A stretch of 64,000 nucleotides of DNA from Planctomycetota bacterium (GCA_022711755.1 JAKLEA010000001.1:1-64000), one strand, 5' to 3'. Shown: positions 16,859 to 26,492, counted from the stretch's first letter. Made by a program: numbers and translations. The notes: a model not told the origin generated them from the sequence alone.

Positions 16859-18454
16859 ATGTCCGAAAAAATACTCCACTTTGATGCCCGCGTGATGCTC
16901 GGCCCGGGCGACTGGACCCGGGAGCATCATCCCGTCTCCGCCGACGCAGTCATCGAGGCGATGGACCACTTCGGCATTCACGACGCGCTGGTCAACGACG
17001 CGCATTGCGAGATCGGCGACGCGGCATACGGCAACCTGCAAATTATAGCGCGGACGAAGGGATTTCCCCGGCTTCACCCCGTCTGGACCATGTTGCCGGT
17101 TCACACGGGGGAGTTGCCTGAGCCGCTTGAACTCGTGCGCCAGATGCGCGAGAACGCAGTCGGCGCGGCGTTTCTACCCTACGGCGCGTTCGGCATTCCG
17201 CTGGAGGAGTGGTGTCTGGGCGGGCTTTTCGATGAACTGGAAAGGGCGCGCGTTCCGGTCTTCGTCTGCCCGACGGACATGCGCGAAGGCCCTCGCGACG
17301 ACCGGACTGACTGGGCGGGTGTCGTCAGAATCTGCAAAGCGTGGCCGCACCTGCCCGTCATCATCACTGAGGAGCGGATATATAAGAGCGCGCGCGCCCT
17401 CTGCGCGGCGATGGCGACGTGTTCCAATCTATATCTGGACATGTCCGCGCCATGGCTCTACCGTTTCGTGGAGTTTCTCTGCAAACGGTTCGGAGCGCAC
17501 CGGATCGTGCGCGGGGCGCAACTGCCGTACAGAACCCCCGGCGCGACGCTGATGCAGTTGAACTACTCCGAACTCCCGCCGGATCAGCTTGCCATGATCG
17601 CCGGGGGGAACCTTAAACGCCTGGTCTCCTGGAATCCGAATGTCCGACTCGTCGGGGAGGCTGTGCGCTTTCCGCCGCCGACCGATGAACTTCACCGTAT
17701 GGCGCGCGACATCGCGCCGCTTGCAGGTGAAGAATTCTACGACTGTCACGGACACATCGGAGTCGCCACGCAGCGGCACATCGTGAAAGACCCCGCGCCC
17801 GACCTCATCAGGGAGATGGATCGCATGGGCGTGAGGGCGTGTTGCCTGTTCCAGTGGTTCGGGCATGGCGACATGCCGGCGGCAAATGACATCGTCATTG
17901 ACGCGGTGAAGAAATTCCCGGGCCGCATTGTCGGTTTCACGGCGCTGAATCCGCACCACGGGGAGGCGGAGTATCGCGCAGAGCTTGAACGCGGATTGCT
18001 CAACGGATTGCGCGGAATAAAACTGCTGGACGCCATCCGGGGTTATCCGCAGGATGGGCCGCTGGTGGAGATAGCCTGCCGATTCGCCAACGAGCACAAG
18101 CTCTTGATACTTAACCATTACTGGGGTCCCTCGAACTTGTTGAAACGGCATCTTGAAGCGTGCCCGGACGCCTGTTTCATCACGGGGCATTCGGACGATT
18201 CGCTTGGAGAACTGGCGCGGCAATACCCGAATCTCTACATCTGCTCATGCCCCTTCCACGGATGGGGCCAGACGGAGCGATACGTGAAAATCTACGGCGC
18301 GGACAAGATTCTTTTCGGTTCGGACATTCTCGATCTTTCAGTCGGATGGGGGATGGGGCCGATATTCTACGCGCAAATTTCGGAGGCGGAGAAGCGGTTG
18401 ATCCTTGGCGGGAACCTGAAACGGCTACTTGAGAAATACGGGCGGTCAGCCTAA
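16859..18454 (+). CDS. Tandem amidohydrolase-2 protein with degenerate N-terminal domain
   Basis: This 531-residue protein is two amidohydrolase-2 (metal-dependent TIM-barrel) domains in a row, each ending in a GGNLKRL motif. The second (about 290-531) has the full metal site: YDCHGHIG (His297, His299), LLILNHYWG, FITGHSDD and ILFGSDIL. The first (1-270) follows the same layout but has FDARVML where the HxH should be, and lacks the later histidines (VIITEERIY, IVRGAQLPY). It is therefore probably catalytically dead and structural. The ATG at 16859 follows GGAAAGG; an in-frame ATG at 16829 is possible. Members include decarboxylases and lactonases; substrate unknown. Confidence 0.75.
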   Translation: MSEKILHFDARVMLGPGDWTREHHPVSADAVIEAMDHFGIHDALVNDAHCEIGDAAYGNLQIIARTKGFPRLHPVWTMLPVHTGELPEPLELVRQMRENAVGAAFLPYGAFGIPLEEWCLGGLFDELERARVPVFVCPTDMREGPRDDRTDWAGVVRICKAWPHLPVIITEERIYKSARALCAAMATCSNLYLDMSAPWLYRFVEFLCKRFGAHRIVRGAQLPYRTPGATLMQLNYSELPPDQLAMIAGGNLKRLVSWNPNVRLVGEAVRFPPPTDELHRMARDIAPLAGEEFYDCHGHIGVATQRHIVKDPAPDLIREMDRMGVRACCLFQWFGHGDMPAANDIVIDAVKKFPGRIVGFTALNPHHGEAEYRAELERGLLNGLRGIKLLDAIRGYPQDGPLVEIACRFANEHKLLILNHYWGPSNLLKRHLEACPDACFITGHSDDSLGELARQYPNLYICSCPFHGWGQTERYVKIYGADKILFGSDILDLSVGWGMGPIFYAQISEAEKRLILGGNLKRLLEKYGRSA

Positions 18455-18676
18455 GCGCGCCAGCGAAAATGTGTAGGCGCCACGGCGGTCCAGAATCCGG
18501 ACGGACAGGATTGTCTGGCCCCGGGCGCTGTTGACACAGCCTGATTCAAAATCCATACGCAAAGGAATCTTGACTCCCGTCATAGAGCGGGGCATCATCA
18601 AGTAACGCTCCACTGTTGATGAAATACGTCCTGTAACAACCCCGCGGACGGGGCGCGCCGAAACCGGGAGGTCTGA
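18455..18676. other. 222-base intergenic region
   Basis: No gene is supported. A consensus TTGACA at 18531-18536 is followed 17 bases later by only a weak CATACG, so a promoter for the downstream sugar module is possible but unproven. Confidence 0.3.
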
Positions 18677-20047
18677 ATGCCTGATTCGGAAGCAAATGCA
18701 CTTCAGCAAGGGAACAATCCCATGAGCAACAACAATTCTTCCCAACTCACGCGGCGGAAGTTTATCAAGCGCGGGGCGATGTCCGCCGGCGTCATGGCGA
18801 TGCCCTGGCTCATTCCGTCTTCCGCGCTTGGGCTGGACGGAACGGTTGCGCCGAGCGAGCGCATAGTAATGGGAGGAATCGGACTTGGCGGACGCGGGTC
18901 TTATGATCTGGGAGCCATGCTGGGCCAGAATGACGTCCAGTGGGTCGCCGTCTGCGACGTGGCGAGAAACCGCCGGGAAGCTGCCAAGAACACTGTTGAT
19001 GCCAAATACGGCAACAAAGATTGCGCGATGTATGCCGATATGCGGCAGATGCTGGCAGAGCGGGCCGACGTGGACGCCGTGCTGATTGCCACGGGCGACC
19101 GCTGGCATGCGCCGGCATCTGTCATGGCGATGAAGGCCGGAAAGGACGTCTATTGCGAGAAACCCGCCTGCCTCACTATGGCGCAGGGACAGGCGGTTGT
19201 CGAAACCGCCCGACGCTACGGACGGGTCTTCCAGACGGGAGCGCAGCGCCTCAGCGAAGCCCATCACGTCTTTGCTATTGAAATGGCCCGTTCGGGGCGG
19301 TTGGGGCCGATTCACACGGTCTACGCCGATTGTCGCTGGCGCGACGGCATGCGTCACGACTGGCTTCCGGAACAGCCTGAGCCGCCGAAGGAGGAACTGG
19401 ACTGGGACATGTTCCTGGGGCCATGCCCCTGGAGGCCGTACAACGCCGAGTACGTAAATGGCGGATGGTATCACTTTTATGACCTGGCCACGGATGTCGC
19501 GATGTGGGGCGCGCATACGGTGGCGCAGGCGCTGGCCGGACTCGACATGAGCAGCGTTGCTTCAATAGAATTAGAGTATGCGGGGCCTGATGCCACGATG
19601 GAAACCCGATTGTCCAACGGTGTGAAGCTGGTTTTATTCAGGGTTGCCGGATCGGTATGGGAGCCGTGCCAATACTGGCGCGGCGCGTGCGGGGAACGGT
19701 TCGATGGACCCGAAGGTTGGACCGCAGCCGCAGACGGGTATACTCGCACCGATGTCTCTTCGCCCCAACTTCTGGACGAATACAAGCAGGTACTGACCGA
19801 ATACACGGCCCGGACGCGGCGTCCGCTGGACCACGTGCGGGATTTTCTGGATTGCGTCAGATCGCGCCGCAACGCGGTGGCCAATCCGGAAGTCATGTAT
19901 CAGTCCATGAGTATCTGTCTGGCAGCCGACATTTGCGGTCAGTTGAAACGCAATTTGAAGTTTGACCTTAGCTCGTCTGAATTCATCGGGGACCCGGAAG
20001 CCAACCGGCTGAGGTCTCGCGCCATGCGCCCCCCGTACGTCATCTGA
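18677..20047 (+). CDS. Tat-exported Gfo/Idh/MocA family oxidoreductase
   Basis: This 456-residue protein has a twin-arginine signal (LTRRKFIKRGAMSAGVMAMP) and then a Rossmann domain typical of Gfo/Idh/MocA dehydrogenases: VMGGIGLGGRGSYDLGAM, VAVCDVARNRREAAK, VDAVLIATGDRWHAPAS and the EKPACLTMAQG loop holding the catalytic lysine. A C-terminal alpha/beta domain follows. Tat export fits folding with bound NAD(P) before secretion. Such proteins oxidise or epimerise sugars, and here the enzyme is next to a DUF1080 gene, a pairing seen in 3-keto-glycoside breakdown. An in-frame ATG at 18722 is an alternative start; both keep the Tat motif. Confidence 0.85.
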   Translation: MPDSEANALQQGNNPMSNNNSSQLTRRKFIKRGAMSAGVMAMPWLIPSSALGLDGTVAPSERIVMGGIGLGGRGSYDLGAMLGQNDVQWVAVCDVARNRREAAKNTVDAKYGNKDCAMYADMRQMLAERADVDAVLIATGDRWHAPASVMAMKAGKDVYCEKPACLTMAQGQAVVETARRYGRVFQTGAQRLSEAHHVFAIEMARSGRLGPIHTVYADCRWRDGMRHDWLPEQPEPPKEELDWDMFLGPCPWRPYNAEYVNGGWYHFYDLATDVAMWGAHTVAQALAGLDMSSVASIELEYAGPDATMETRLSNGVKLVLFRVAGSVWEPCQYWRGACGERFDGPEGWTAAADGYTRTDVSSPQLLDEYKQVLTEYTARTRRPLDHVRDFLDCVRSRRNAVANPEVMYQSMSICLAADICGQLKRNLKFDLSSSEFIGDPEANRLRSRAMRPPYVI

Positions 20048-20070
20048 TGCAATTCTGGAGGAAGCCGATC

Positions 20071-20742
20071 ATGAGGAATCTTATTGTTGCCATTCTCCTG
20101 CTGTCCGGCGCGGCTTTCGCAAAGGAAAAGGACTTCACCCCCATCTTCAACGGCAAGGACTTAACCGGCTGGGACGGCAAGCCCGGATGGTGGAAGGTCG
20201 AGGACGGCGCGTTGACCTCCGAGAGCACGACGGACAAGCCGTGCAAGGAGTGCAATTATCTGATCTGGCGCGGCGGCCAGCCGTCCGATTTTGAGTTGAC
20301 CGCCGAATTCCGGCTCAGCGGCAAAGGCAATTCCGGCATCCAACTCCGCTCCCAGGCTCTGCCCGAATGGGACACATCAGGTTATCAGGCGGACATGAGC
20401 GGAGACGGGGCGCTGGTCGGCTTCGTATATGAACATAAGCGCGGATTGATTGCCGGGCGGGGCGAGCGGGTGACCATTTCGGCGGACGGCAAGCGCGAGG
20501 TTCAGAAGCTTGGGGATGCCGACGAACTGCTGAAGGTCTACAAGAAGGAAGACTGGAACACCTACCGAATCATCTGCAAAGGGCCGGACATAACGCTGTA
20601 TATCAATGGAATGCTCATGTGCCAGTTCACTGACCTTGACGCGAAACAGGCGGCTGCGAAGGGCGTCATTGCACTACAGATGCATCCCGGCCCGCCGATG
20701 AAAATCCAGTTCAGGAACATCCTGCTAAAAGAAATAAAGTGA
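20071..20742 (+). CDS. DUF1080 (3-keto-disaccharide hydrolase) family secreted protein
   Basis: This 223-residue protein starts with a signal peptide (MRNLIVAILLLSGAAFA) and has the DUF1080 jelly-roll pattern: FTPIFNGKDLTGWDGKPG, WWKVEDGALTSEST, LIWRGGQPSDFELTAEFR, GNSGIQLRSQ, WNTYRIICKGPDITLYING and a C-terminal LQMHPGPPMKIQFRNILLKEI. Members of this family hydrolyse 3-keto-glycosides or bind polysaccharides outside the cytoplasm. The start at 20071 follows GGAGG nine bases upstream. It directly follows the Gfo/Idh/MocA gene and precedes the haem-propeller gene in what looks like one operon. Confidence 0.88.
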   Translation: MRNLIVAILLLSGAAFAKEKDFTPIFNGKDLTGWDGKPGWWKVEDGALTSESTTDKPCKECNYLIWRGGQPSDFELTAEFRLSGKGNSGIQLRSQALPEWDTSGYQADMSGDGALVGFVYEHKRGLIAGRGERVTISADGKREVQKLGDADELLKVYKKEDWNTYRIICKGPDITLYINGMLMCQFTDLDAKQAAAKGVIALQMHPGPPMKIQFRNILLKEIK

Positions 20743-20752
20743 GGATGAGCGC

Positions 20753-23746
20753 ATGCACTTAACATATTGCCGGGCCAGTATCTTCATCTTTCTCTTGCAT
20801 GCCTTTTTGTGCGGGGGCTTTACGCGATGCGACACCGTTGAGGAGGAGTTTGCCGCGCACATGGCGAAAATGTCGGCCGGGCCGAAAACCGACGCGGTTG
20901 CCACCACCATCGAGTTTGAGGCGCGGGAGGCGCGTTTCGCGCGTTTGATCATCCATCGCTCTCACGCAGGCGAACCGTGTATAGATGAACTTGAGGTTTA
21001 CGGGCCGGATTCGAAAGACAACCTGGCGCTGGCCGGCCGCGGAGCCATCCCGCGCGCATCATCCCTCCTGCCCGGATATGCCATCCATACCGTGGAACAT
21101 CTCAACGACGGACTCTACGGCAATTCTAATAGTTGGATCGCCGCCTCGACCGGGGAGGAATGGGCGCAGATCGAGTTGCCCAAGCCGGCCATGGTATCGA
21201 GAGTGGCCATCTCGCGCGATCGGAACGGACAGTTCACCGACCGGCAGATTCTGGAGGCGGACGTATGCCTCTCGAACGATGGGCAAACATGGCAGACGGT
21301 CGGGAAGCTGAACCGCGCAGCCGGGCAAATTCGCCATCCACTGCCGACAATGACTCTCCAGCCGGCGGATCTGCCGGAACCGACGTGGGCCGGCGCAGTC
21401 ATATACGCTTTCCTGTGCGAACGGAATACGTGGAGCCGAATGGATGCGAAGGACTATCTTTCGCCTCTGGTGAACGACCGTCCGGCATATCCCGACGGCC
21501 CCCTCTACTGGGAACGCATGGCGCGCCTGTCCCCTCTGGAGCGAACGCTGGTTCAGTTCGAGGAGATGATCGGGCGACTGGCGGAACTTGATCTCGACAC
21601 CAGCCGGGAGAAGGACGAACTCGATGAACTGCGCCGCAAGGCGAAGGACCCGGCGTTGGCGGCTTCAGACTCGCTTTATCTGACCGCGCGGCAGGCCAAG
21701 CGACGCCTCTTCTTCCGCGATCCCGGATTGTCGCCGCTTGAGCGTGTGCTATTTGCCAAACATCATCCGCTTCATCCCTCGCACAACTACAGCGAGCATA
21801 TGGATTCCCTGTTCGCTTCCGGAGGCGGAATCTGCACGCTGCAGATACCGCGCGACGCCGAAGGACGCCTTGATCCGGCCCGGGCTGAGGTGCAGACGAT
21901 CTTCGACGGCAGCGCGGGCATAGTGCGTCACCCGGTGGCGGATTTTGACGCGCAAACAATCTACTTCGCGTATCGTCCGGACAAGCCTGAGGTGGACGGC
22001 TGGCAGTCGTACTGGCATCTGATGTCAATGCGCGCCGACGGCAGCGGAGTGCGCAAGCTGACAGATGGTCCAAATCATGACTTCGATCCTGTGCCCCTTC
22101 CCGATGGCGGACTCGGGTTCATGTCAACACGCTGTCAGTTGCGGTTTCTCTGCTGGGAACCACAGGCTTATGTGTTGTACCGCATGCAGCCTGATGGAAG
22201 TGACGTGCGCCGTCTCTCATACGCGAATATCAGCGAATGGGATCCTTCCGTGATGCGGGATGGGCGGATTCTCTGGACACGCTCTGAATATCTGGATAAG
22301 GGCGCTGACTTCGGACATACGCTTTGGGCCATTAATCCAAACGGCGACAGCCCAACGCTGATCTTCGGCAACGATACGCCCTACTGCTACGGACATGGAA
22401 GAGAAGTCCCAGACAGCCAGGAAATAGTCTGCACGATCATCTCGCACGGCGATCACCAGGGGCCGATCGCGCTGATCAATCCTGCCAAGGGGGTGTTCAA
22501 CACCACCGCCATTACAAGCATCACCCCGGATACCCGTCCGCAGTACCAGATGGACCGGTCTCATTACGAAACCTTCCGCGATCCCGAACCGATTTCCCGC
22601 GATCATTTCCTGGTCACCCACAGTCCGGGGCCGCGTCCGCACTGGGGACTGTACGTCATTGATCGTTTCGGTAATCGGGAGCTGCTCTATTTTGATCCGG
22701 AAATCAGCAGCAAGCGTCCCTCTCTGCTTCGTCCCCGGCCTCGCCCGCCGATAATTCTGGAGGCGCACAATACCGCCCTGGCGCAGGCAGGGCTTGGCCA
22801 ATTCACTGTTCAGAACGTATATGAAGGACTGGGATCATCGGTTGCCGCCGGTCGGGCTAAGTACCTGCAAGTGTCACAGGAAGTGCCGGCCCCTCTGGCA
22901 AGGTTGGCTACCGGCGAGTATCGCAATTCGCACCCGAGCTTCACGGATTTCTACGCTACGCCGATTCATCTGGTGAACGGTCCTCGCCAGACCTACGTCA
23001 CGCGCGCCACGAACGCCCTGGAACCGCACGCATTCCGGCAGGGGAAAGCCGCCCGTACAAAGGACGGGGCGGCAAAGATCACTGAGAACAACGGCTGGCC
23101 CAGCTATGTGGCCAAGGCAGTGCTCGGCACAGCGCGAATCGCCGACGACGGCTCAACGAACTTCACCGCCCCGGCAGGCAAAGTTCTCTACTTCCAATTG
23201 CTGGATGAAAACTACAACGAGCTGCAGCGCATGCGCAGCGTGGTACAGTTACAACCGGGCGAGCAGCGCGGATGCATCGGCTGCCACGATTCGCGCGACG
23301 CCGCCCCCCCGCGTCATGCGGCAAAGGCGCACGCGCAGGACGCGCAATCGCTCGAACCGCCGCCGTGGGGCGCTGCGCCTTTCGATTACGAACGCGTAGT
23401 CCAGACCGTCCTGGATGAAAATTGCGTCCGATGCCACGATACGAAATCGGGCGTAAAACTCGATCTGCGCGGCGCGCATGACGCCAATCGAGTGCCCGCG
23501 TCCTATCGCTCGTTGATAGCCGGGGGGTGGGTGCACTACTTCGACTGGCACTATGGTTCGCGGCATTTCAAGGCGGAGCCGCTTTCCTTCGGAACGTTGC
23601 AGAGCCGTCTTTTCAAAATACTGGCCGACAAGCAACACAAAACCGTCAGTCTAAAGCCCGATGAGATGCGCGCGCTGAAGGCATGGATTGATCTGAACTG
23701 TCCTCTGTGGCCGGACTACAACTTCCGGACTGATCGTCCCCTTTAG
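20753..23746 (+). CDS. Secreted di-haem protein with propeller related to hydrazine synthase alpha
   Basis: This 997-residue protein has an N-terminal signal peptide and then a discoidin-like beta domain (about 45-210; ARFARLIIHRSH, EEWAQIELPKPAMVSRVAIS). A TolB-like propeller follows, with repeated 'MRADGSGVRKLT', 'MQPDGSDVRRLSY' and 'INPNGDSPTL' blades. The C-terminus has two c-type haem sites, CIGCH at 841-845 and CVRCH at 891-895. The propeller-plus-CxxCH arrangement resembles the alpha subunit of anammox hydrazine synthase and the related secreted proteins widespread in PVC bacteria. No other anammox genes occur here, so a redox role in sugar oxidation is more likely. GAGG precedes the ATG, 10 bases after the previous stop. 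Confidence 0.75.
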   Translation: MHLTYCRASIFIFLLHAFLCGGFTRCDTVEEEFAAHMAKMSAGPKTDAVATTIEFEAREARFARLIIHRSHAGEPCIDELEVYGPDSKDNLALAGRGAIPRASSLLPGYAIHTVEHLNDGLYGNSNSWIAASTGEEWAQIELPKPAMVSRVAISRDRNGQFTDRQILEADVCLSNDGQTWQTVGKLNRAAGQIRHPLPTMTLQPADLPEPTWAGAVIYAFLCERNTWSRMDAKDYLSPLVNDRPAYPDGPLYWERMARLSPLERTLVQFEEMIGRLAELDLDTSREKDELDELRRKAKDPALAASDSLYLTARQAKRRLFFRDPGLSPLERVLFAKHHPLHPSHNYSEHMDSLFASGGGICTLQIPRDAEGRLDPARAEVQTIFDGSAGIVRHPVADFDAQTIYFAYRPDKPEVDGWQSYWHLMSMRADGSGVRKLTDGPNHDFDPVPLPDGGLGFMSTRCQLRFLCWEPQAYVLYRMQPDGSDVRRLSYANISEWDPSVMRDGRILWTRSEYLDKGADFGHTLWAINPNGDSPTLIFGNDTPYCYGHGREVPDSQEIVCTIISHGDHQGPIALINPAKGVFNTTAITSITPDTRPQYQMDRSHYETFRDPEPISRDHFLVTHSPGPRPHWGLYVIDRFGNRELLYFDPEISSKRPSLLRPRPRPPIILEAHNTALAQAGLGQFTVQNVYEGLGSSVAAGRAKYLQVSQEVPAPLARLATGEYRNSHPSFTDFYATPIHLVNGPRQTYVTRATNALEPHAFRQGKAARTKDGAAKITENNGWPSYVAKAVLGTARIADDGSTNFTAPAGKVLYFQLLDENYNELQRMRSVVQLQPGEQRGCIGCHDSRDAAPPRHAAKAHAQDAQSLEPPPWGAAPFDYERVVQTVLDENCVRCHDTKSGVKLDLRGAHDANRVPASYRSLIAGGWVHYFDWHYGSRHFKAEPLSFGTLQSRLFKILADKQHKTVSLKPDEMRALKAWIDLNCPLWPDYNFRTDRPL

Positions 23747-23800
23747 CCATCCGCCAATGTTCTCATGATTCCAGTATTAACCAATCGAAAAGAGACCTCC

Positions 23801-24643
23801 ATGACACGACGCACTTTCCTGGCTGAATGCGCATCCCTATGCGCCCTGACCATGGCTCCCTCGCCCGCAATGGCCGAAACGACTGGCGAACTGGACTTCC
23901 CCCTTCTCGACCTGCACGTCCACCTCGATAACAGCACAATTGACAAAGTCCTTGAGATTGCCGGGCAGCGCGGCGTCAAGTTCGGCATCGTGGAACATGC
24001 CGGCACAAAGGAGAACATATATCCTGTCGTCCTGAGCAACGATGATGAACTCCGGGGCTATCTGGCGATGCTTGACGGCAAGCCGGTATACAAGGGCGTG
24101 CAAGCGGAATGGACGGATTGGATGGGGTGCTTCTCGCCGGAGATGCTGGGAAAGCTGGATTATATTCTAACCGACGCCATGACCATGCCGGGGCCGGGCG
24201 GGCGGCGGATGAAGTTATGGGAATTGGGCGCGGTTATCGGCGAAGCGCAGGATTTCATGGACCGCTATGTGGCGTGGCACGTTTCGATAATGGAGAAGGA
24301 GCCGCTTGACATCTTCGCCAACGTCTCATGGCTGCCGGGGGGCCTTGCGCCGGATTATGACGCGTTGTGGACCGAATCGCGGATGAGGCAGGTGATTGAC
24401 GCCGCAGTGAAACACAATGTGGCGCTGGAGATCAGTTCAGGCTTCAAACTGCCGAAGATTCAGTTCCTGCAACTTGCGAAAGCGGCAGGCGTTAAATTCG
24501 TGTTCGGCTCCAACGGACGATATCCGAAAATGGGCGAATTGGCTTACAGCATTGAGATGGCGAAAAAACTCGGCCTCCGCAAATCCGACATGTTCACCCC
24601 GGCTCCTGACGGGCAAAAGGCGGCGCAGAGGCGGCTCAAATAG
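23801..24643 (+). CDS. PHP-domain-like metal-dependent hydrolase with export signal
   Basis: This 280-residue protein starts MTRRTFLAECASLCALTMAP, a signal peptide with Tat-like twin arginines, ending near AMAET. The body looks like a PHP (polymerase and histidinol phosphatase) barrel: LLDLHVHLDNS supplies the HxH, FGIVEHAG a third ligand, then YKGVQAEWTDW, VAWHVSIM, VALEISSGF and KFVFGSNGRYP. The last motif has N where many family members have D or H (GSDAH). It is the last gene of the sugar module and follows the haem-propeller gene by about 50 bases. Substrate unknown. Confidence 0.7.
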   Translation: MTRRTFLAECASLCALTMAPSPAMAETTGELDFPLLDLHVHLDNSTIDKVLEIAGQRGVKFGIVEHAGTKENIYPVVLSNDDELRGYLAMLDGKPVYKGVQAEWTDWMGCFSPEMLGKLDYILTDAMTMPGPGGRRMKLWELGAVIGEAQDFMDRYVAWHVSIMEKEPLDIFANVSWLPGGLAPDYDALWTESRMRQVIDAAVKHNVALEISSGFKLPKIQFLQLAKAAGVKFVFGSNGRYPKMGELAYSIEMAKKLGLRKSDMFTPAPDGQKAAQRRLK

Positions 24644-24841
24644 CCCGCGGGCGTCCAGGATAGGGACACAGGAACATTCAGAATCGGAAAATGGGAAAGA
24701 AATATCTGCGATTACCGAAGCGGAAACAGTATGACATGTAACATATAATAATACTGTTTCGATTTGGACACATATAAACGTAAGAAGCCTTATGGTTCGC
24801 GTAGAATGCAGAGAAACATGCATTATATGTTATCGTGATAT

Positions 24842-24918
24842 TGGCACGCCAGGAGGGATTCGAACCCCCGACCGTCGGATTAGAAATCCGATGCTCTGTC
24901 CAGCTGAGCTACTGGCGC
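24842..24918 (-). tRNA. tRNA-Arg (UCU anticodon), CCA encoded
   Basis: The minus strand folds as a full cloverleaf. The 5' acceptor strand GCGCCAG pairs with CTGGCGT, followed by discriminator G and an encoded CCA. The D arm contains AGCTCAGCTGG, the anticodon stem is TCGGA/TCCGA around loop TTTCTAA giving anticodon TCT, and the T arm is CGGGGGTTCGAATCCCTC. Confidence 0.95.
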
Positions 24919-24968
24919 GCAATCAAAATCAGGACGACATCATGTGCTTCGTCAGGCTTGTGAGTGGA

Positions 24969-24997
24969 ATTATATGCTTGTCCATTCAGACTATCAA
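24969..24997 (-). promoter_or_regulatory. Promoter of tRNA-Arg
   Basis: On the minus strand TTGATA (24992-24997) and a perfect TATAAT (24969-24974) are 17 bases apart, about 50 bases upstream of the tRNA 5' end. This is close to the sigma-70 consensus. Confidence 0.7.
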
Positions 24998-25115
24998 GGG
25001 CGACGAACAACAGCCTCCGCAAAATGCGGAATACCAACAGGGGCGTAGCTTAGATTGCCGGGAATCGAAATCCGAAAGGCGTCTGCGCAAGTGACGAGCC
25101 TGATACGTGAAAACG

Positions 25116-26492
25116 CTAACGTCCCCACGGCATCTCAATCGTCTCGCCCCGGTATCCGATTCCGAACCCGCCTATGCTGGATGTATTGAGCATGCCTTCC
25201 GTCAGCCGGACCAGGCCGGGATGCGCTTTGGCAATGTAGGCGTTATCCGCCGGGAAGAACTGGCGGCTGTTCGTCTCAACCCCGCGCAAAGTCCTGAGAT
25301 GTCCGGCCAGCGACACCGACTGAACAAGCCCCAGCCCGGGATTTGTCAGGTCCTGAACTGTGAAGGGCGCGCCACGCTCCGAAGCAAGCGATGCGAACAG
25401 CAAGGCTCCGGACTGGCATTTGCACGCCTTCAGGGCGATGCCGGACCAGCCAAGCTCCATCGCCAGTGCAAAATCCTCCAGCCGCGCAAGGCTTTCGTCA
25501 ATGATGACCGGCTTTAACTTTGCAATGGGTCTCATATCCCAGCGATGAGCTTCGAGGTCGCGCTCGGTAGGCTGCTCGACGTAGAGGAGCCTTTCGTATG
25601 CCTCTTTGTCCTCTTCGCGAAGTCTTTCAAGAAGCTCGACAATGTAATCCGGCGACTGGCATTGCTCGTTGGTGTCTGCTGTGAACTCGAAATCGTCAAT
25701 CCCGATTGCTTTCTGCGTCTCTCTGATGACGGCTATCACATCGCGGATGCGCTGCATGTCCCATTTCAGGTCGGAACCTTTGAGCTTCACTTTCAGCCAT
25801 CGCAGCCGTTCACGGCGAATCCACTTGTCCAGACCAACCGGTAATCCGTCATCTGGGTCGGACGCCGTCCTTTCCGCCTCGGTCAGTTTGTCCAGTCCGC
25901 CGACGAGATGGAACGCCGGAATCTTTTCCGACATGGGGACAAGGTAATCAGAGATGTATTTCCCTTTGAAATCCCGGCCCAGAATTGCCGAGAGATCGCT
26001 GCCGCAGAACTCCGGACCGCATGCGTCGTAGACGTTGACGTTGTTGACAAGCCCGAAGGCGTCGTGAACGGCGGCGTCCAGAGGGCTGGCGCATACGAGG
26101 GTGCATAGAAAAGGCATGACTTCCGGGAGGCCCATGTCGTCGCAGACGCCTTTCGCGATCTTCTGAAACTCCGGTTCAAGCCTGTGGAACAGTTCAACCG
26201 GATGGCCGAAATCCGAATAGTCTTCATAAAGACGGCAAAGTCTGCGCGTCGTTTCGATCATGGCCTGCGAGCGTTTTTCATGCGAAACTGGGCTGACCGG
26301 CCACGCCCACAGGTCCATCAGGAACATCGCCCCCCAGCCGCAGGCGCGGGCGCCGCTACGGTTTTCAACCTCCGCCCGCACGTGGCAGAAAGGCAGGGAT
26401 TCGACCACCACCGCCCCGAACTTCAACGGCACTCTCGCAACAGCTTGCGGGAAAAACGGTTCGGCCTTTATCACGCGAATATCGCTTTTCAT
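25116..26492 (-). CDS. Enolase-superfamily (mandelate racemase/muconate lactonizing-like) enzyme
   Basis: This 458-residue protein has the enolase-superfamily barrel pattern. The three metal ligands are visible as FTADTNEQ (Asp), YVEQPTE (Glu) and IIDESLARL (Asp/Glu), and KVKLKGSD and ALKACKCQSG supply the usual lysines. The N-terminal capping domain includes GARACGWGAMFLMDLWAWP. Such enzymes abstract an alpha-proton from carboxylates, most often sugar acids (dehydratases) or in racemisation. Substrate cannot be read from sequence. The ATG at 26492 is preferred over a longer open frame because homology starts there. It lies 43 bases downstream of ispF. Confidence 0.75.
   Translation of the reverse strand: MKSDIRVIKAEPFFPQAVARVPLKFGAVVVESLPFCHVRAEVENRSGARACGWGAMFLMDLWAWPVSPVSHEKRSQAMIETTRRLCRLYEDYSDFGHPVELFHRLEPEFQKIAKGVCDDMGLPEVMPFLCTLVCASPLDAAVHDAFGLVNNVNVYDACGPEFCGSDLSAILGRDFKGKYISDYLVPMSEKIPAFHLVGGLDKLTEAERTASDPDDGLPVGLDKWIRRERLRWLKVKLKGSDLKWDMQRIRDVIAVIRETQKAIGIDDFEFTADTNEQCQSPDYIVELLERLREEDKEAYERLLYVEQPTERDLEAHRWDMRPIAKLKPVIIDESLARLEDFALAMELGWSGIALKACKCQSGALLFASLASERGAPFTVQDLTNPGLGLVQSVSLAGHLRTLRGVETNSRQFFPADNAYIAKAHPGLVRLTEGMLNTSSIGGFGIGYRGETIEMPWGR

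Larger units (their letters stand above)
24644..25115. other. 472-base region between converging genes, holding tRNA-Arg
   Basis: Apart from the tRNA-Arg gene and its promoter I see no gene. The stretch 24720-24840 is unusually AT-rich for this window, and nothing recognisable is encoded in it or in 24998-25115. Confidence 0.6.

Noticed and set aside
18446..19516. A 356-codon minus-strand open frame
   Set aside because: It is opposite the Gfo/Idh/MocA gene, lacks domain motifs and is explained by high GC content.
20753..23746. Hydrazine synthase (anammox) alpha subunit
   Set aside because: Only part of the architecture is shared; no other anammox gene lies here, and related haem-propeller proteins occur in many non-anammox bacteria.
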